A stretch of 64,000 nucleotides of DNA from Enteroscipio rubneri (GTDB lineage: Bacteria > Actinomycetota > Coriobacteriia > Coriobacteriales > Eggerthellaceae), in NCBI RefSeq assembly GCF_002899715.1, contig NZ_PPEK01000004.1, positions 102,989 through 166,988 on the forward strand, given 5' to 3'. Below are positions 26,103 to 34,714 of this stretch, piece by piece (the first letter of the stretch is position 1; every line of letters starts with the position of its first letter). The notes under the pieces are model-generated. The model was not told the DNA's origin. It saw only the letters and a program-made list of their open reading frames with translations, and did not search any database. The position numbers and the translations under genes were made by a program.

Positions 26103-28208
26103 ATGAAAACTACTTTGTTGAATGGTTTCTGTGGGCGCCGCGGGGCAACGCCCAGTCGCTCAAACAGTCCTCGCTGCGTAGGTGCGCGGCGCCGCGAAGC
26201 GAAGCGAAGCAAGTCCCCGAAGGGGAAACTCGCTTGGTGGGCGTTGCCTCGCGCCGCGGGTCGCGGCATTGCCATGGTCGCTTTGTGCATCGTGCTTGCC
26301 GGGGCGCTTGGGTGCGCGGGGTCCGAGGTTGACGGGTCGGGGGAGACGGGGGATGTTGTTGCTTCGTCTTCCTCTTCGACCGAAGCGACGACTTTCGAGG
26401 AGGTGGCGGCTGCATTCGATGCTGCGGCGCTCGATATGGAATACTCGAACCGCGACAAGGATGCTTCCTACGACGAGGCTTCGGCCACGCGCATCGTGCT
26501 CGATGGGTCGTCGGCTGCGGCCGATGGCGACGGGGCGTCGGCCGAGGGGTCTACGGTGACCATCTTGACCGAGGGCACGTACGTCGTATCTGGCACACTT
26601 GACGACGGCCAGCTGGTGGTGGACGCTGCGGACACCGACAAGGTGCAGGTGGTGCTGGCGGGCGCGGCCATCCATAACGAGGATGGGCCGGCGGTGTACG
26701 TGAAGCAGGCGGACAAGTGCTTCGTCACGTTGACGGACGGGACGACGAACACGCTCACCGACGGCGCGGAGTACGTGCTCGAAGACGGTACGGACGAGCC
26801 CTCTGCCACGTTGTTCAGCTGTGACGATCTCACGATCAACGGGTCGGGCATGCTGACGGTGACGAGCGCGTACCGGCATGCGATCTGCTCGAAGGACGAT
26901 TTGGTCATCACGGGCGGCACCTACGTGGTGGACGCGGCGGAGGATGCGCTGCGCGGGCGCGATTGCGTGAAGATCGCGGACGGCAATTTCACGCTCACGG
27001 CGGGCGGCGATGGCATCAAGTCGAACAACGACGGAGACGCCACTCGCGGCTTCGTCTCTATCGGCGGCGGCACGTTCGCCATCGAGGCCGGCGACGACGG
27101 CATCCAAGCGCAGACGTACCTGCGCATCGCGGGCGGCGAGCTGGACATCGCGGCTGCCGACGACGCGCTGCATTCCGACCTTGAGGGCTTGCTTGCGGGC
27201 GGCTCGCTTGCCATCGAGGCCGGTGACGATGCGTTCCACGCCGAGACGAAGCTCGTCATCGACGACGGTACGGTGGACGTGACCGGCTGCTACGAGGGCT
27301 ACGAGGCCGAGAAGATCTACGTGAACGGCGGCGAAACCCACATCGTTGCTAGCGATGACGCCGTGAACGCGGCGGCGGCCGACCTGACGGGCGATGAGGC
27401 TGACGCGACGACGACAGCGACCGATGCGGCCGCGCTGTCCGACGCCGCGCCCAAGGGCAACGGCGAGCTTTCTGCTATGGATGGCAGCACGATGCCCCAA
27501 GACGGCGCGATACCCGACGGCGGCGATCACCCCGCCATGGGCGAGCGGCAGCAGAACGGCGGCGCGCCCGACAACGCGTTCGCCGAGGCCGGCGCGCCCA
27601 CCATGGGAGACGAGAACTGTCTCGTCCAGATCAACGGCGGCTCCATCGTGCTCGATTCGGCGGGCGATAGCGTCGACAGCAACGGCAGCGTGGAGATCAC
27701 CGGCGGCATGCTGCTGGTGAACGGCCCCCTGAGCGGCGGCGACGGTGCGTTCGACTACGACCTCACGGCCACGGTGACCGGCGGCACGGTGCTCATGGTG
27801 GGTTCCACCGGCATGGCGCAGAACTTCACGAGTGGCACGCAGCCCTTCGCGTTCGCCACCGTAAGCGGCAACGCCGGCCAGAGCGTGGCCGTGGTGGATG
27901 CCGACGGCACGGTGGTAGCCTCCCTCACGGCGACCAAGCAGTTCGGCATGGTGCTGGCCAGCTCGCCCGCGTTCGAAGAGAGCGGCATGTACTCGCTCGT
28001 CATCGGCGGCCAGGTGAATGGCGCGAACGCCGACGGCTACACCGACGACGGCTCCGTGAGCGGCGGCACGACCACCCAGATCGCCGTCTCCACGACGGCT
28101 GCCGGAGGCATGGGCGGCCTTGGCATGGGTGGCGATCCTATGGCCGCCGGCCAGGGCGGCGACGTCCGACACGGCATGCGTGGCGGTGGTATGGGCGCTG
28201 GCGCTTAA
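26103..28208 (+). CDS. Cthe_2159-like carbohydrate-binding-domain lipoprotein
   Basis: About 701 residues if ATG 26103 is used; an in-frame ATG at 26091 and a start near 26248-26274 are alternatives. A lipobox-like AGALGC follows a hydrophobic stretch (VALCIVLAGALGC), so it is probably surface-anchored. The 50-residue basic region before it is encoded by an inverted-repeat insert (26136-26256). The body repeats beta-helix-like turns (GGGTFAIEAGDDGIQA, GGELDIAAADDALHS, GGSLAIEAGDDAFHAE), as in the calcium-binding Cthe_2159 family, which binds acidic polysaccharides. A low-complexity D/A/G/M-rich insert lies around 27370-27610. Downstream partner of VTC and DUF4956. Confidence 0.8.
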   Translation: MKTTLLNGFCGRRGATPSRSNSPRCVGARRREAKRSKSPKGKLAWWALPRAAGRGIAMVALCIVLAGALGCAGSEVDGSGETGDVVASSSSSTEATTFEEVAAAFDAAALDMEYSNRDKDASYDEASATRIVLDGSSAAADGDGASAEGSTVTILTEGTYVVSGTLDDGQLVVDAADTDKVQVVLAGAAIHNEDGPAVYVKQADKCFVTLTDGTTNTLTDGAEYVLEDGTDEPSATLFSCDDLTINGSGMLTVTSAYRHAICSKDDLVITGGTYVVDAAEDALRGRDCVKIADGNFTLTAGGDGIKSNNDGDATRGFVSIGGGTFAIEAGDDGIQAQTYLRIAGGELDIAAADDALHSDLEGLLAGGSLAIEAGDDAFHAETKLVIDDGTVDVTGCYEGYEAEKIYVNGGETHIVASDDAVNAAAADLTGDEADATTTATDAAALSDAAPKGNGELSAMDGSTMPQDGAIPDGGDHPAMGERQQNGGAPDNAFAEAGAPTMGDENCLVQINGGSIVLDSAGDSVDSNGSVEITGGMLLVNGPLSGGDGAFDYDLTATVTGGTVLMVGSTGMAQNFTSGTQPFAFATVSGNAGQSVAVVDADGTVVASLTATKQFGMVLASSPAFEESGMYSLVIGGQVNGANADGYTDDGSVSGGTTTQIAVSTTAAGGMGGLGMGGDPMAAGQGGDVRHGMRGGGMGAGA
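26136..26256. repeat. Inverted-repeat insert at the 5' end of the lipoprotein gene
   Basis: Bases 26136-26154 and 26238-26256 are inverted copies (17 of 19). The 120-base unit also contains inner inverted segments around 26200-26236 (AAGCAAGTCCCC against GGGGAAACTCGCTT). It sits in frame between the start codon and the signal peptide of the lipoprotein gene, where no family-related sequence is expected. Confidence 0.5.
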
Positions 28209-28218
28209 CTACGATCGC

Positions 28219-28377
28219 TTATCGTCCTGGGATAAATATCCGGCGTTCGAAAGCCAGGTCGTTCACGGTTTCTACCTGCTTGGCGGTTTGGCGCTGGACG
28301 GCTTCGATGAAGCGCTCGTCAAGCTGCGGGTTTATGCCAAGCACGTCGGCGACGTCGTCGAGGCGCGAGAGGTCGTA
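28219..28377 (-). pseudogene. C-terminal remnant of an unidentified gene
   Basis: On the minus strand a frame open from 28377 (just after an in-frame TAA) to a TAA at 28219-28221 reads with typical local codon use, strong G/C third positions and a protein-like composition (RLDDVADVLGINPQLDERF, then ETVNDLAFERRIF). There is no clear start or ribosome site. It looks like the last 50 residues of a decayed gene. The rest of 28209-28511 shows only AG-rich direct repeats (GGAAAGG) near 28393-28412. Confidence 0.35.
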
Positions 28378-28511
28378 TTAGGAGGGACCTCGGAAAGGTT
28401 TTCGGAAAGGACCTTGGAAGCTTTTTCGGCGGTTTGCGAAAATCGATGCAACATACACGTCGTTCGCGTACTCTTATAGCAAAGACGTCTTGGAGAGGGG
28501 CGCGGCTAATC

Positions 28512-29027
28512 ATGGATGCGCGAACGTTCGCGAGTCGCTACGGCGCGGTCTACCACGACCTGTATCGATTCGCGCTTTGCATGATGGGGCGGGCCCACGA
28601 CGCGGAGGACGCGGTGAGCGAGGCGGTCCTCGCCGGATTCCGGCAGCGCCACCAGCTCAGGAGCGACGAGGCGTTCAAGTCGTGGATGTTCGCCATCCTG
28701 GCCAACGTGTGCCGCAAGAGGCTGAAAGGGGCCGCGCGCGTGGAGCCGGTGGCCGACTTCGCCGCGGCGCGCACGCGGGAGCCCTCGGCTGCGTTCGACG
28801 GAAGACCGCTGTCGGACGACAGCGCTGGCGATCTGCGGGAAGACGTGCGCGCGGCGTTCGCCGCCGTGAGCGAGGAGGAGCGGCTCATCGTGTCGCTTTC
28901 GGTGTTCGGTGGGTACACGAGCGCGGAAATAGGCAGCGTGCTCGAGCTGAACGCCAACACGGTGCGCTCGAAGCGCAAGCGCGCTTTGGAGAAGATGGCC
29001 GCGGAATTGAAGGAAGTGGCGCGATGA
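28512..29027 (+). CDS. ECF-type RNA polymerase sigma factor
   Basis: 171 residues. Region 2 (about 5-75) contains YRFALCMMGRAHDAEDAVSEAVLAGF and FKSWMFAILANVCRKRLK. Region 4 (about 115-168) contains LIVSLSVFGGYTSAEIGSVL and NTVRSKRKRALEKM. It directs RNA polymerase to a small regulon, normally including its own operon. ATG 28512 is used because region 2 begins at once. The downstream gene overlaps by 4 bases (ATGA) and carries an N-terminal cytoplasmic segment and membrane helix, so it is the probable anti-sigma partner. Confidence 0.9.
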   Translation: MDARTFASRYGAVYHDLYRFALCMMGRAHDAEDAVSEAVLAGFRQRHQLRSDEAFKSWMFAILANVCRKRLKGAARVEPVADFAAARTREPSAAFDGRPLSDDSAGDLREDVRAAFAAVSEEERLIVSLSVFGGYTSAEIGSVLELNANTVRSKRKRALEKMAAELKEVAR

Positions 29028-31129
29028 CGCGGAGCGAAGACGAGATCATGAAAGCGATCGACGAGGCGACGCGCGACATCGCCGTGCCGGAGGCTTTGCG
29101 ACCACAGGCGATCGAGGAGCTGCTGGAAGCCGCGCAGGCAGAAGAGCGCGTGCAGGTGCACGAGCGCGTGCAAGCTCAGGAGCATTCGCCTTCCGCCGCC
29201 GCGCGCCGCGCATCGTCCGGCTGGCGCAGGCGCGCGCTTCCGTGGGGCATCGCCGCCTGCTTCGTGCTGCTTGCGGGAGCGGGACTGGTCGCCGGTCGCG
29301 CGCTTCCACCCTCGAACGGCGCGGGCGAAAACGCTGCTTCGGCTGGCCTCGGAGCGGCGGACGATGACTCGGAAGCGCCGACAGCCGATCCCGACACGCC
29401 GATCGACAGCCGCATAACCGCAGCGGAGAGCTATGACCAGGTGAGGCATTGCTTCGAGACGTACGCAGCCGAGCAGGAGCGTCTTTCTGCATCCAACGGG
29501 GGCGCTATCGTGTTCGACGAAGCACCCGCTGCCAAGGATATGGCGGTGCCGGAATCCGCCGATGCCGCTGGGTCGAGTGCGCAATCCGCGCGAAGCGGCT
29601 CGACCGCGTCCGCTGTGCCGACCGCCGACCACTCCGACACGAACGTGCGCACCGAGGGCGTCGACGAGGCCGATATCGTCAAGACGGATGGCGAGCACCT
29701 CTTCATCCTGCAGGACAGCGCGACCGAGATCGCGGTGGTCGACGCGACGGATGACGCCATGCGCAAGGTGGGCAGCATCGTCGCAAGCGATCAAGGCCAG
29801 ATCGCCGAGTTCTACGTGCGCGACGGCAAGGCGTTCGTGCTTGCCAACGTCTCGCTCGTCAGGACCGACGAAGACGGGACGGAGGTCTACGGCGGTTCCG
29901 AGATGCGGCTCGAAACGTTCGACGTGACGGACGCGCGCAACCCGAAATCCCTCGGCTTGGTGTCGCAGAGCGGCTGGTACCAATCCTCGCGGCTCGTGGA
30001 CGGCTATCTGTACCTGTTCAGCACCTACGCCGTGCCCTACGCTTTGGAAGAAGACGACATCGAGCCCTTCATCCCCCGCGTGGCCGGCCAGGCGGTTGCC
30101 TGCCAGGACATCTACCTGCCTCCCCTCGCCAGCGCAAACCAGTACTTGGTCATCGCCTCGATCAACGTGGACGATCCCACGCAGACGGTCGACCAGAAGG
30201 CGGTACTCTCGGATTCGAATTCCCAGTACGTGAGTGCGGGGAACATCTACGTGTACGAGAACGCGCGGTCGTTCATGCCGCTTGCGCGATCCGGCGAGGC
30301 GGACGATCAGGGCCGTATCACGGTGCGCAAGATCGCCTACCATGATGGGAAGCTGGAGGGTGTGGCGCAGGCGAAAGTGAGCGGCACCTTGAACGACAGC
30401 TTCAGCATCGACGAGCACGAGGGCATGCTGCGCCTCGTCACCACGCTGAGCAGCTGGGATGCGGAAGGCGCGCAGACGACCTCGACCAACGAGGTGCACG
30501 TGCTGGACGAGAACCTCGAGGAGGTCGGTTCCATCACGGGCCTCGCGGAGGACGAGCGCGTATACTCGGCGCGCTTCTTTGGTGACACCGCGTACTTCGT
30601 CACGTTCCGCGAAACCGACCCGCTGTACACGGTGGATCTGAGCGATCCGGCGAATCCGCAGATCATCGGCAGCTTAAAGATCCCCGGCTTCTCGGAGTAC
30701 CTGCATCCGTACGGTGAGGGCCGGCTGCTGGGCATCGGCATGGACGTGGATGAGGAGAGCGGCGTCACGAACGGGATGAAGGTGACAATGTTCGACGTGT
30801 CCGACCCGGCAGACGTGCAGGAGGCCGACACGTTCGTCATCGAGGGCGCGTACGGCTCCGATGTTTTCTCCGACTACCGCGCGGCGCTCGTCAGCGTCGA
30901 GCGCAACATCATCGGCTTCTCGGGATACGCCGACCGCGAGACGTACTACGTGTTCGACTACGACGACGGGGAAGGGCTCGACCAAATCATGGCCGAGGAG
31001 GTTAACGGCGGCACCTGGGTGGGCACGCGCGGGGTCTTTATCGACGATACCTTCTACGTTGTGAAGGGCAACGCCGTGGAAAGCTACCGTATCGGCACCT
31101 ACGAGAAGGTGGACGACGTGCTGCTGTAA
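29024..31129 (+). CDS. Membrane-anchored beta-propeller protein, probable anti-sigma partner
   Basis: 701 residues from ATG 29024, translationally coupled to the sigma gene. Residues 1-70 are a charged cytoplasmic segment without the HxxxCxxC zinc motif of many anti-sigma factors. A single helix follows at about 72-93, then a Ser/Ala/Asp-rich linker to about 200. From 205 the sequence TNVRTEGVDEADIVKTDG opens the secreted beta-propeller domain family PF09826, which fills the remaining 490 residues outside the cell. The layout suggests a sensor that holds the sigma factor until the propeller binds a ligand; this is inferred from coupling and topology. Confidence 0.8.
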   Translation: MTRSEDEIMKAIDEATRDIAVPEALRPQAIEELLEAAQAEERVQVHERVQAQEHSPSAAARRASSGWRRRALPWGIAACFVLLAGAGLVAGRALPPSNGAGENAASAGLGAADDDSEAPTADPDTPIDSRITAAESYDQVRHCFETYAAEQERLSASNGGAIVFDEAPAAKDMAVPESADAAGSSAQSARSGSTASAVPTADHSDTNVRTEGVDEADIVKTDGEHLFILQDSATEIAVVDATDDAMRKVGSIVASDQGQIAEFYVRDGKAFVLANVSLVRTDEDGTEVYGGSEMRLETFDVTDARNPKSLGLVSQSGWYQSSRLVDGYLYLFSTYAVPYALEEDDIEPFIPRVAGQAVACQDIYLPPLASANQYLVIASINVDDPTQTVDQKAVLSDSNSQYVSAGNIYVYENARSFMPLARSGEADDQGRITVRKIAYHDGKLEGVAQAKVSGTLNDSFSIDEHEGMLRLVTTLSSWDAEGAQTTSTNEVHVLDENLEEVGSITGLAEDERVYSARFFGDTAYFVTFRETDPLYTVDLSDPANPQIIGSLKIPGFSEYLHPYGEGRLLGIGMDVDEESGVTNGMKVTMFDVSDPADVQEADTFVIEGAYGSDVFSDYRAALVSVERNIIGFSGYADRETYYVFDYDDGEGLDQIMAEEVNGGTWVGTRGVFIDDTFYVVKGNAVESYRIGTYEKVDDVLL

Positions 31130-31478
31130 AATGCGACGCCTTTCGAAAAACGGAGAAAGCTCGATCCGGAAAGCGCATCCAAACACGTTTTCCGCGTTCC
31201 TTCATCATCGTTTCACCGAAGGCAGAATCGAGTGTCCGGCAGGATCGACGGCGCGTGCAGGCCCTTTTTGTCGCTTTCGTTGAAAATCCCCGCCGTTGCC
31301 GGAACGGGCGCGCGCTCTTTAGCCGATTAGAGTACAATGAGCGAACGAATTATCCGAACGAAACCCGCACGTCAGACCGCATGGACTTGCTTTCTTCCCG
31401 CCCGACTGCGCGTCGGGGAGGATCGAGGCGAACGCATGGGGGCGGCGCCCGAGGCTCATACGAGGAAAGGCACGCGTT
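31130..31478. other. Gene-free interval before ilvE
   Basis: No protein-like frame is seen. A TACAAT -10-like box (31333-31338) lies about 140 bases upstream of ilvE but has no recognisable -35. No T-box or leader peptide rich in branched-chain residues was identified. Confidence 0.4.
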
Positions 31479-32402
31479 ATGGCAGACATCACCGAGGTCG
31501 AGTATATTTGGAAAAACGGGGAGATCGTCCCGTGGGCCGAGGCGACGACGCACGTCCTGTCCCACTCGCTGCACTACGGTTCGGGCGTGTTCGAGGGCAT
31601 CCGCTGTTATCAGAGTCCCGAGGACAACATGAGCTATGTGTTCCGCCTGCGCGACCACATGGAGCGCCTGCACCGCAGCTGCAAGATCGCGCTCATCGAT
31701 CTGCCGTATTCGGTGGACGAGCTGTGCGAGGCTACGCTCGAGGTCATCCGCAAGAACAATCTTCCGTCGTGTTACATCCGCCCGCTCGTGTACCGCGGCT
31801 ACGGCGTGATGGGCGTCGATCCTACCGGCGCGCCAACCGACGTGGTCATCGCCGTGTGGCCGTGGGACTCCTACCTGGGCGCCGACGCGCTCGAGAACGG
31901 TGTGGCCGTGGGCGTGTCCTCCTGGCGCCAACGCACGAACAACTCCATTCCGCCCTCGGTGAAGGCAACCGCCTCCTACATGAACTCCATCCTTGCAAAG
32001 CTCGAGGCTAAAGAGCACGGTTACGCCGAGGCCATCCTGCTTAACGAGGCAGGACTTGTGTGCGAGGGCACGGGCGAGAACCTGTTCGTCGTGCGTGACG
32101 GCATCCTGTCCACGCCTCCTTTGTCCGACGGCCTGCTGGAGGGCATCACGCGCGACACGGTGCTCTGCCTGGCTGACGATCTGGAAATACCCGCCATCGA
32201 GGAGAGCCTCACACGCTCCGACCTCTACGTGGCCGACGAGGTGTTCATGACCGGGTCGGCCGCCGAGCTCACGCCCATCGGCAGCGTCGACGGCCGCGTG
32301 ATCGGCAAACCCGGCGAGATCACGCGCGCGTTGCAGGATCGCTACTTCGACGTCGTGTACGGCAAGGTCGAAGAGTACGCCGAATGGGTCACCGAGGTCT
32401 AA
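31479..32402 (+). CDS. ilvE: Branched-chain amino acid aminotransferase
   Basis: 307 residues. It starts ADITEVEYIWKNGEIVPW and shows the fold-type IV PLP enzyme marks: HSLHYGSGVFEGIRCY, a lysine-containing PPSVKATASYMNSILAK stretch (the Schiff-base lysine is expected here), EAILLNEAGLVCEGTGENLF and DEVFMTGSAAELTPI. It transfers amino groups between glutamate and the 2-oxo acids of leucine, isoleucine and valine. AGGAAAGG precedes ATG 31479. With cimA 275 bases downstream it forms an isoleucine-biosynthesis neighbourhood, though a repeat-rich spacer separates the two. Confidence 0.96.
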   Translation: MADITEVEYIWKNGEIVPWAEATTHVLSHSLHYGSGVFEGIRCYQSPEDNMSYVFRLRDHMERLHRSCKIALIDLPYSVDELCEATLEVIRKNNLPSCYIRPLVYRGYGVMGVDPTGAPTDVVIAVWPWDSYLGADALENGVAVGVSSWRQRTNNSIPPSVKATASYMNSILAKLEAKEHGYAEAILLNEAGLVCEGTGENLFVVRDGILSTPPLSDGLLEGITRDTVLCLADDLEIPAIEESLTRSDLYVADEVFMTGSAAELTPIGSVDGRVIGKPGEITRALQDRYFDVVYGKVEEYAEWVTEV

Positions 32403-32411
32403 AAAGCTTCA

Positions 32412-32488
32412 TCGGCCTGCCGGCCGCCGGAACCCACCGACGCTTGGAAGTTCCGTCGGCCTGCCGGCCGCCGGAACCCACCGACGCT
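32412..32488. repeat. Two 33-base perfect direct repeats (44-base period)
   Basis: The 33-base unit starting TCGGCCTGCCGGCCGCCGG occurs at 32412-32444 and again at 32456-32488. Both carry the self-complementary CTGCCGGCCGCCGG core. The copies are identical, indicating recent duplication or selection. Located directly after the ilvE stop. Confidence 0.8.
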
Positions 32489-32511
32489 GCGGGGCGCCGC
32501 GGCGCCCGGCC

Positions 32512-32641
32512 TTGCCGCTCCAAGCCCTCGTCGCGTACAGAGTACGCTTCCTCGGGCTTTCACGGCAATTCCGCGCACCTCGGCGTCCCTCGCTGACTCA
32601 CTGCGCCAACCGGCGCGGCAATGTTCGCGCTTCGCGCGAAC
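32512..32641. other. Nested hairpins between ilvE and cimA
   Basis: A long structure pairs TTGCCG (32512-32517) with CGGCAA (32563-32568), AAGCCC (32522-32527) with GGGCTT (32554-32559), and GCGTAC (32533-32538) with GTACGC (32542-32547) around an AGA loop. A second, perfect hairpin pairs GTTCGCGC (32623-32630) with GCGCGAAC (32634-32641). There is no gene in 32403-32676. Confidence 0.6.
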
Positions 32642-32676
32642 CGTCGCGCTCTTCTTGACCTGGAAAGGATGCGTTC

Positions 32677-34260
32677 TTGACGAGGATCTTCACCTATGAC
32701 AGCACGCTGCGCGACGGCGAGCAGAGCGAGGGCATCGCGCTGTCGCTTGAGGATAAGCTGCGCATCGTCGAGCGGCTCGACGCGTTCGGCGTGGACTTCA
32801 TCGAAGGCGGCTACCCCGCTTCGAATCCGAAGGATATTGCGTTCTTCGAGCGCGTGCGTGCAATGCCGCTCAAGCATGCGAGCATTGCGGCGTTCGGTTC
32901 CACATGCAAGAAGGGGGTGGCTCCCGAAGACGATCAGGGCCTCGCCGATCTTGTAGGCAGCGGTGCGCCTGCGGTCACCATCGTAGGCAAGACCTGGGAC
33001 GAGCAAGTCACCCGCGCGCTTCTGACCACGCTCGACGAGAACCTGCGGATGATCCGCGAATCGGTGGCGTACTTGAAGGCCCAGGGCTTGCGCGTTGTGT
33101 TCGACGCTGAGCACTTCTTCGACGGCTACAAGGCGAATCCTGATTTCGCGCTCGCATGCGTGCGGGCTGCAAGCGAGGCCGGGGCCGATTCCATCGATCT
33201 GTGCGAGACGAACGGCGGCGCGCTGCCCCACGAAGTGGAGGAAATCGTGCGTACGGTGGCCGAGGCGCTCCCTGGTCAGCAATTGGGTATTCATTGTCAC
33301 GATGATTCGGGCTGTGCCGTAGCCAACACGCTGGCCGCTGTGCGCGCCGGCGCGACTCAGGTGCAGGGTACGGTCAACGGGTTCGGCGAACGCGTGGGCA
33401 ATGCCGATCTGCTCACCGTCATCGCCGATCTCGAACTCAAGATGGGCTGTACATGCGTCGGCGCCGAGAATCTCCGTCAGCTGACCGGCGTGTCGCAGTT
33501 CGTGGCCGCGACATGCAATCTGTCCGTGCCGACCCATCATCCCTATACGGGCGCATCGGCGTTCGCTCACAAGGGCGGGTTGCACGCGAGCGCCATCGCG
33601 CGCTTCCCCGAAGCCTACGAGCATGCCCGCCCCGAAAGCGTGGGCAACACGCAGCGCATGCTCGTGAGCGAGCTCGCCGGTAAAGCCTCGCTTGTTGCGA
33701 AAGCGGCGAGCCTCGGCATCGATCTTGCCGCACATCAAGACAAGACGCAGGCCATTCTCGACGATATCAAAGCGCGGGAGGCTGCTGGTTACTCCTATGA
33801 AGTGGCTGACGGTTCGCTCGCGCTGCTGTTGCAGCGGCATCTGGGCGCGTATCGCCCGCATTTCACGCTGGAGAGCTTCCGTGTGATCGTGGACGACCAT
33901 GAGGACACCGGCGCGCTCGCCAAGGACGCCATGAGCGAGGCTACCATCAAGATCCACGTGGACGATCAGCGCTTCGTTGCCACAGGCGAGGGCGCGGGTC
34001 CTGTCGGCGCGCTCGACAACGCGCTGCGCATGGCCATCACCGCGTTCTATCCGGCTGTCAACGAGATGGAGCTCGTCGACTTCAAGGTGCGCATCCTGGA
34101 CGAGAATGTGGGCACCGACGCTATCACGCGCGTCGTCATCACCACGCGTGACAGTAGTGCCAGCTGGGGCACGGTGGGCGTGTCCGAGAACATCATTGAG
34201 GCGTCTTGGAACGCGCTGGTCGATTCGATCGAGTACGGCTTGATGAGAGCAGGAGCGTGA
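32677..34260 (+). CDS. cimA: Citramalate synthase
   Basis: 527 residues from TTG 32677 (AAAGGAT upstream). The HMG-CoA-lyase-like barrel opens with FTYDSTLRDGEQSEGI, the acetyl-CoA condensing signature, followed by DLCETNGGALPHEV and GIHCHDDSGCAVANT with metal-binding His residues. Residues from about 370 form the LeuA-type dimerisation/regulatory domain. The length and early DSTLRDGEQ match the CimA group rather than 2-isopropylmalate synthase. It condenses pyruvate and acetyl-CoA to citramalate, giving 2-oxobutyrate for isoleucine without threonine. It lies near ilvE and 1 base before the YerC-like gene. Confidence 0.93.
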   Translation: MTRIFTYDSTLRDGEQSEGIALSLEDKLRIVERLDAFGVDFIEGGYPASNPKDIAFFERVRAMPLKHASIAAFGSTCKKGVAPEDDQGLADLVGSGAPAVTIVGKTWDEQVTRALLTTLDENLRMIRESVAYLKAQGLRVVFDAEHFFDGYKANPDFALACVRAASEAGADSIDLCETNGGALPHEVEEIVRTVAEALPGQQLGIHCHDDSGCAVANTLAAVRAGATQVQGTVNGFGERVGNADLLTVIADLELKMGCTCVGAENLRQLTGVSQFVAATCNLSVPTHHPYTGASAFAHKGGLHASAIARFPEAYEHARPESVGNTQRMLVSELAGKASLVAKAASLGIDLAAHQDKTQAILDDIKAREAAGYSYEVADGSLALLLQRHLGAYRPHFTLESFRVIVDDHEDTGALAKDAMSEATIKIHVDDQRFVATGEGAGPVGALDNALRMAITAFYPAVNEMELVDFKVRILDENVGTDAITRVVITTRDSSASWGTVGVSENIIEASWNALVDSIEYGLMRAGA

Positions 34261-34261
34261 C

Positions 34262-34564
34262 ATGAGCGAGCTCAGGACGACTGAAGTAGACGATCTGCTG
34301 CGCGTCTTCGCCGCGCTCGATGACGAAGATACGATCTTCTCCCTGTTGGAGGACTTGTTCACTATTCGCGAGATCAAGGAAACGTCGCAGCGGCTGGCCG
34401 TTGCGCGGCTGCTGGACGCGGGACGGTCCTATGCTGTCATCGAGGAGGCCACCGGGGCTTCGGCCACCACGATCGCGCGCGTCTCGAAATGCCTGTCCTA
34501 CGGCGCAGGCGGCTACACCGCCGCCCTGAACGCCCTCGACGACGCCGACAAGAAGCGTTCGTAG
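34262..34564 (+). CDS. YerC/YecD-family TrpR-related DNA-binding protein
   Basis: 100 residues. It has the TrpR-like helix-turn-helix: LEDLFTIREIKETSQRLAVARLLDAGRSYAVIEEATGASATTIARVSKCL. Members of this family are small cytoplasmic repressors of mostly unknown targets. Its start codon lies 1 base after the cimA stop, so the two are co-translated; feedback on the branched-chain pathway is a reasonable guess but not shown. Confidence 0.9.
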   Translation: MSELRTTEVDDLLRVFAALDDEDTIFSLLEDLFTIREIKETSQRLAVARLLDAGRSYAVIEEATGASATTIARVSKCLSYGAGGYTAALNALDDADKKRS

Positions 34565-34714
34565 CATCCCGCAATCTGGGCCTGTCGAAGCCGATGGCCC
34601 AGTCGGATTCCTTGTCCTGCGCTCACCTCGGTACGAGAAGAGGCTGTTTCCGTTATGCCATCATCGAGACGGGGAAGCGCCGTCTGCGGGTACCGACGGC
34701 GGTTCGGCAGCGCG

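Noticed and set aside
26160..28172. A 670-codon minus-strand frame opposite the lipoprotein gene
   Set aside because: Composition is rich in R, H and V without domains; it mirrors the GC-rich repeats of the real gene.
32412..32488. CRISPR-like direct repeats
   Set aside because: Only two units with an 11-base spacer and no cas genes; a simple duplication.
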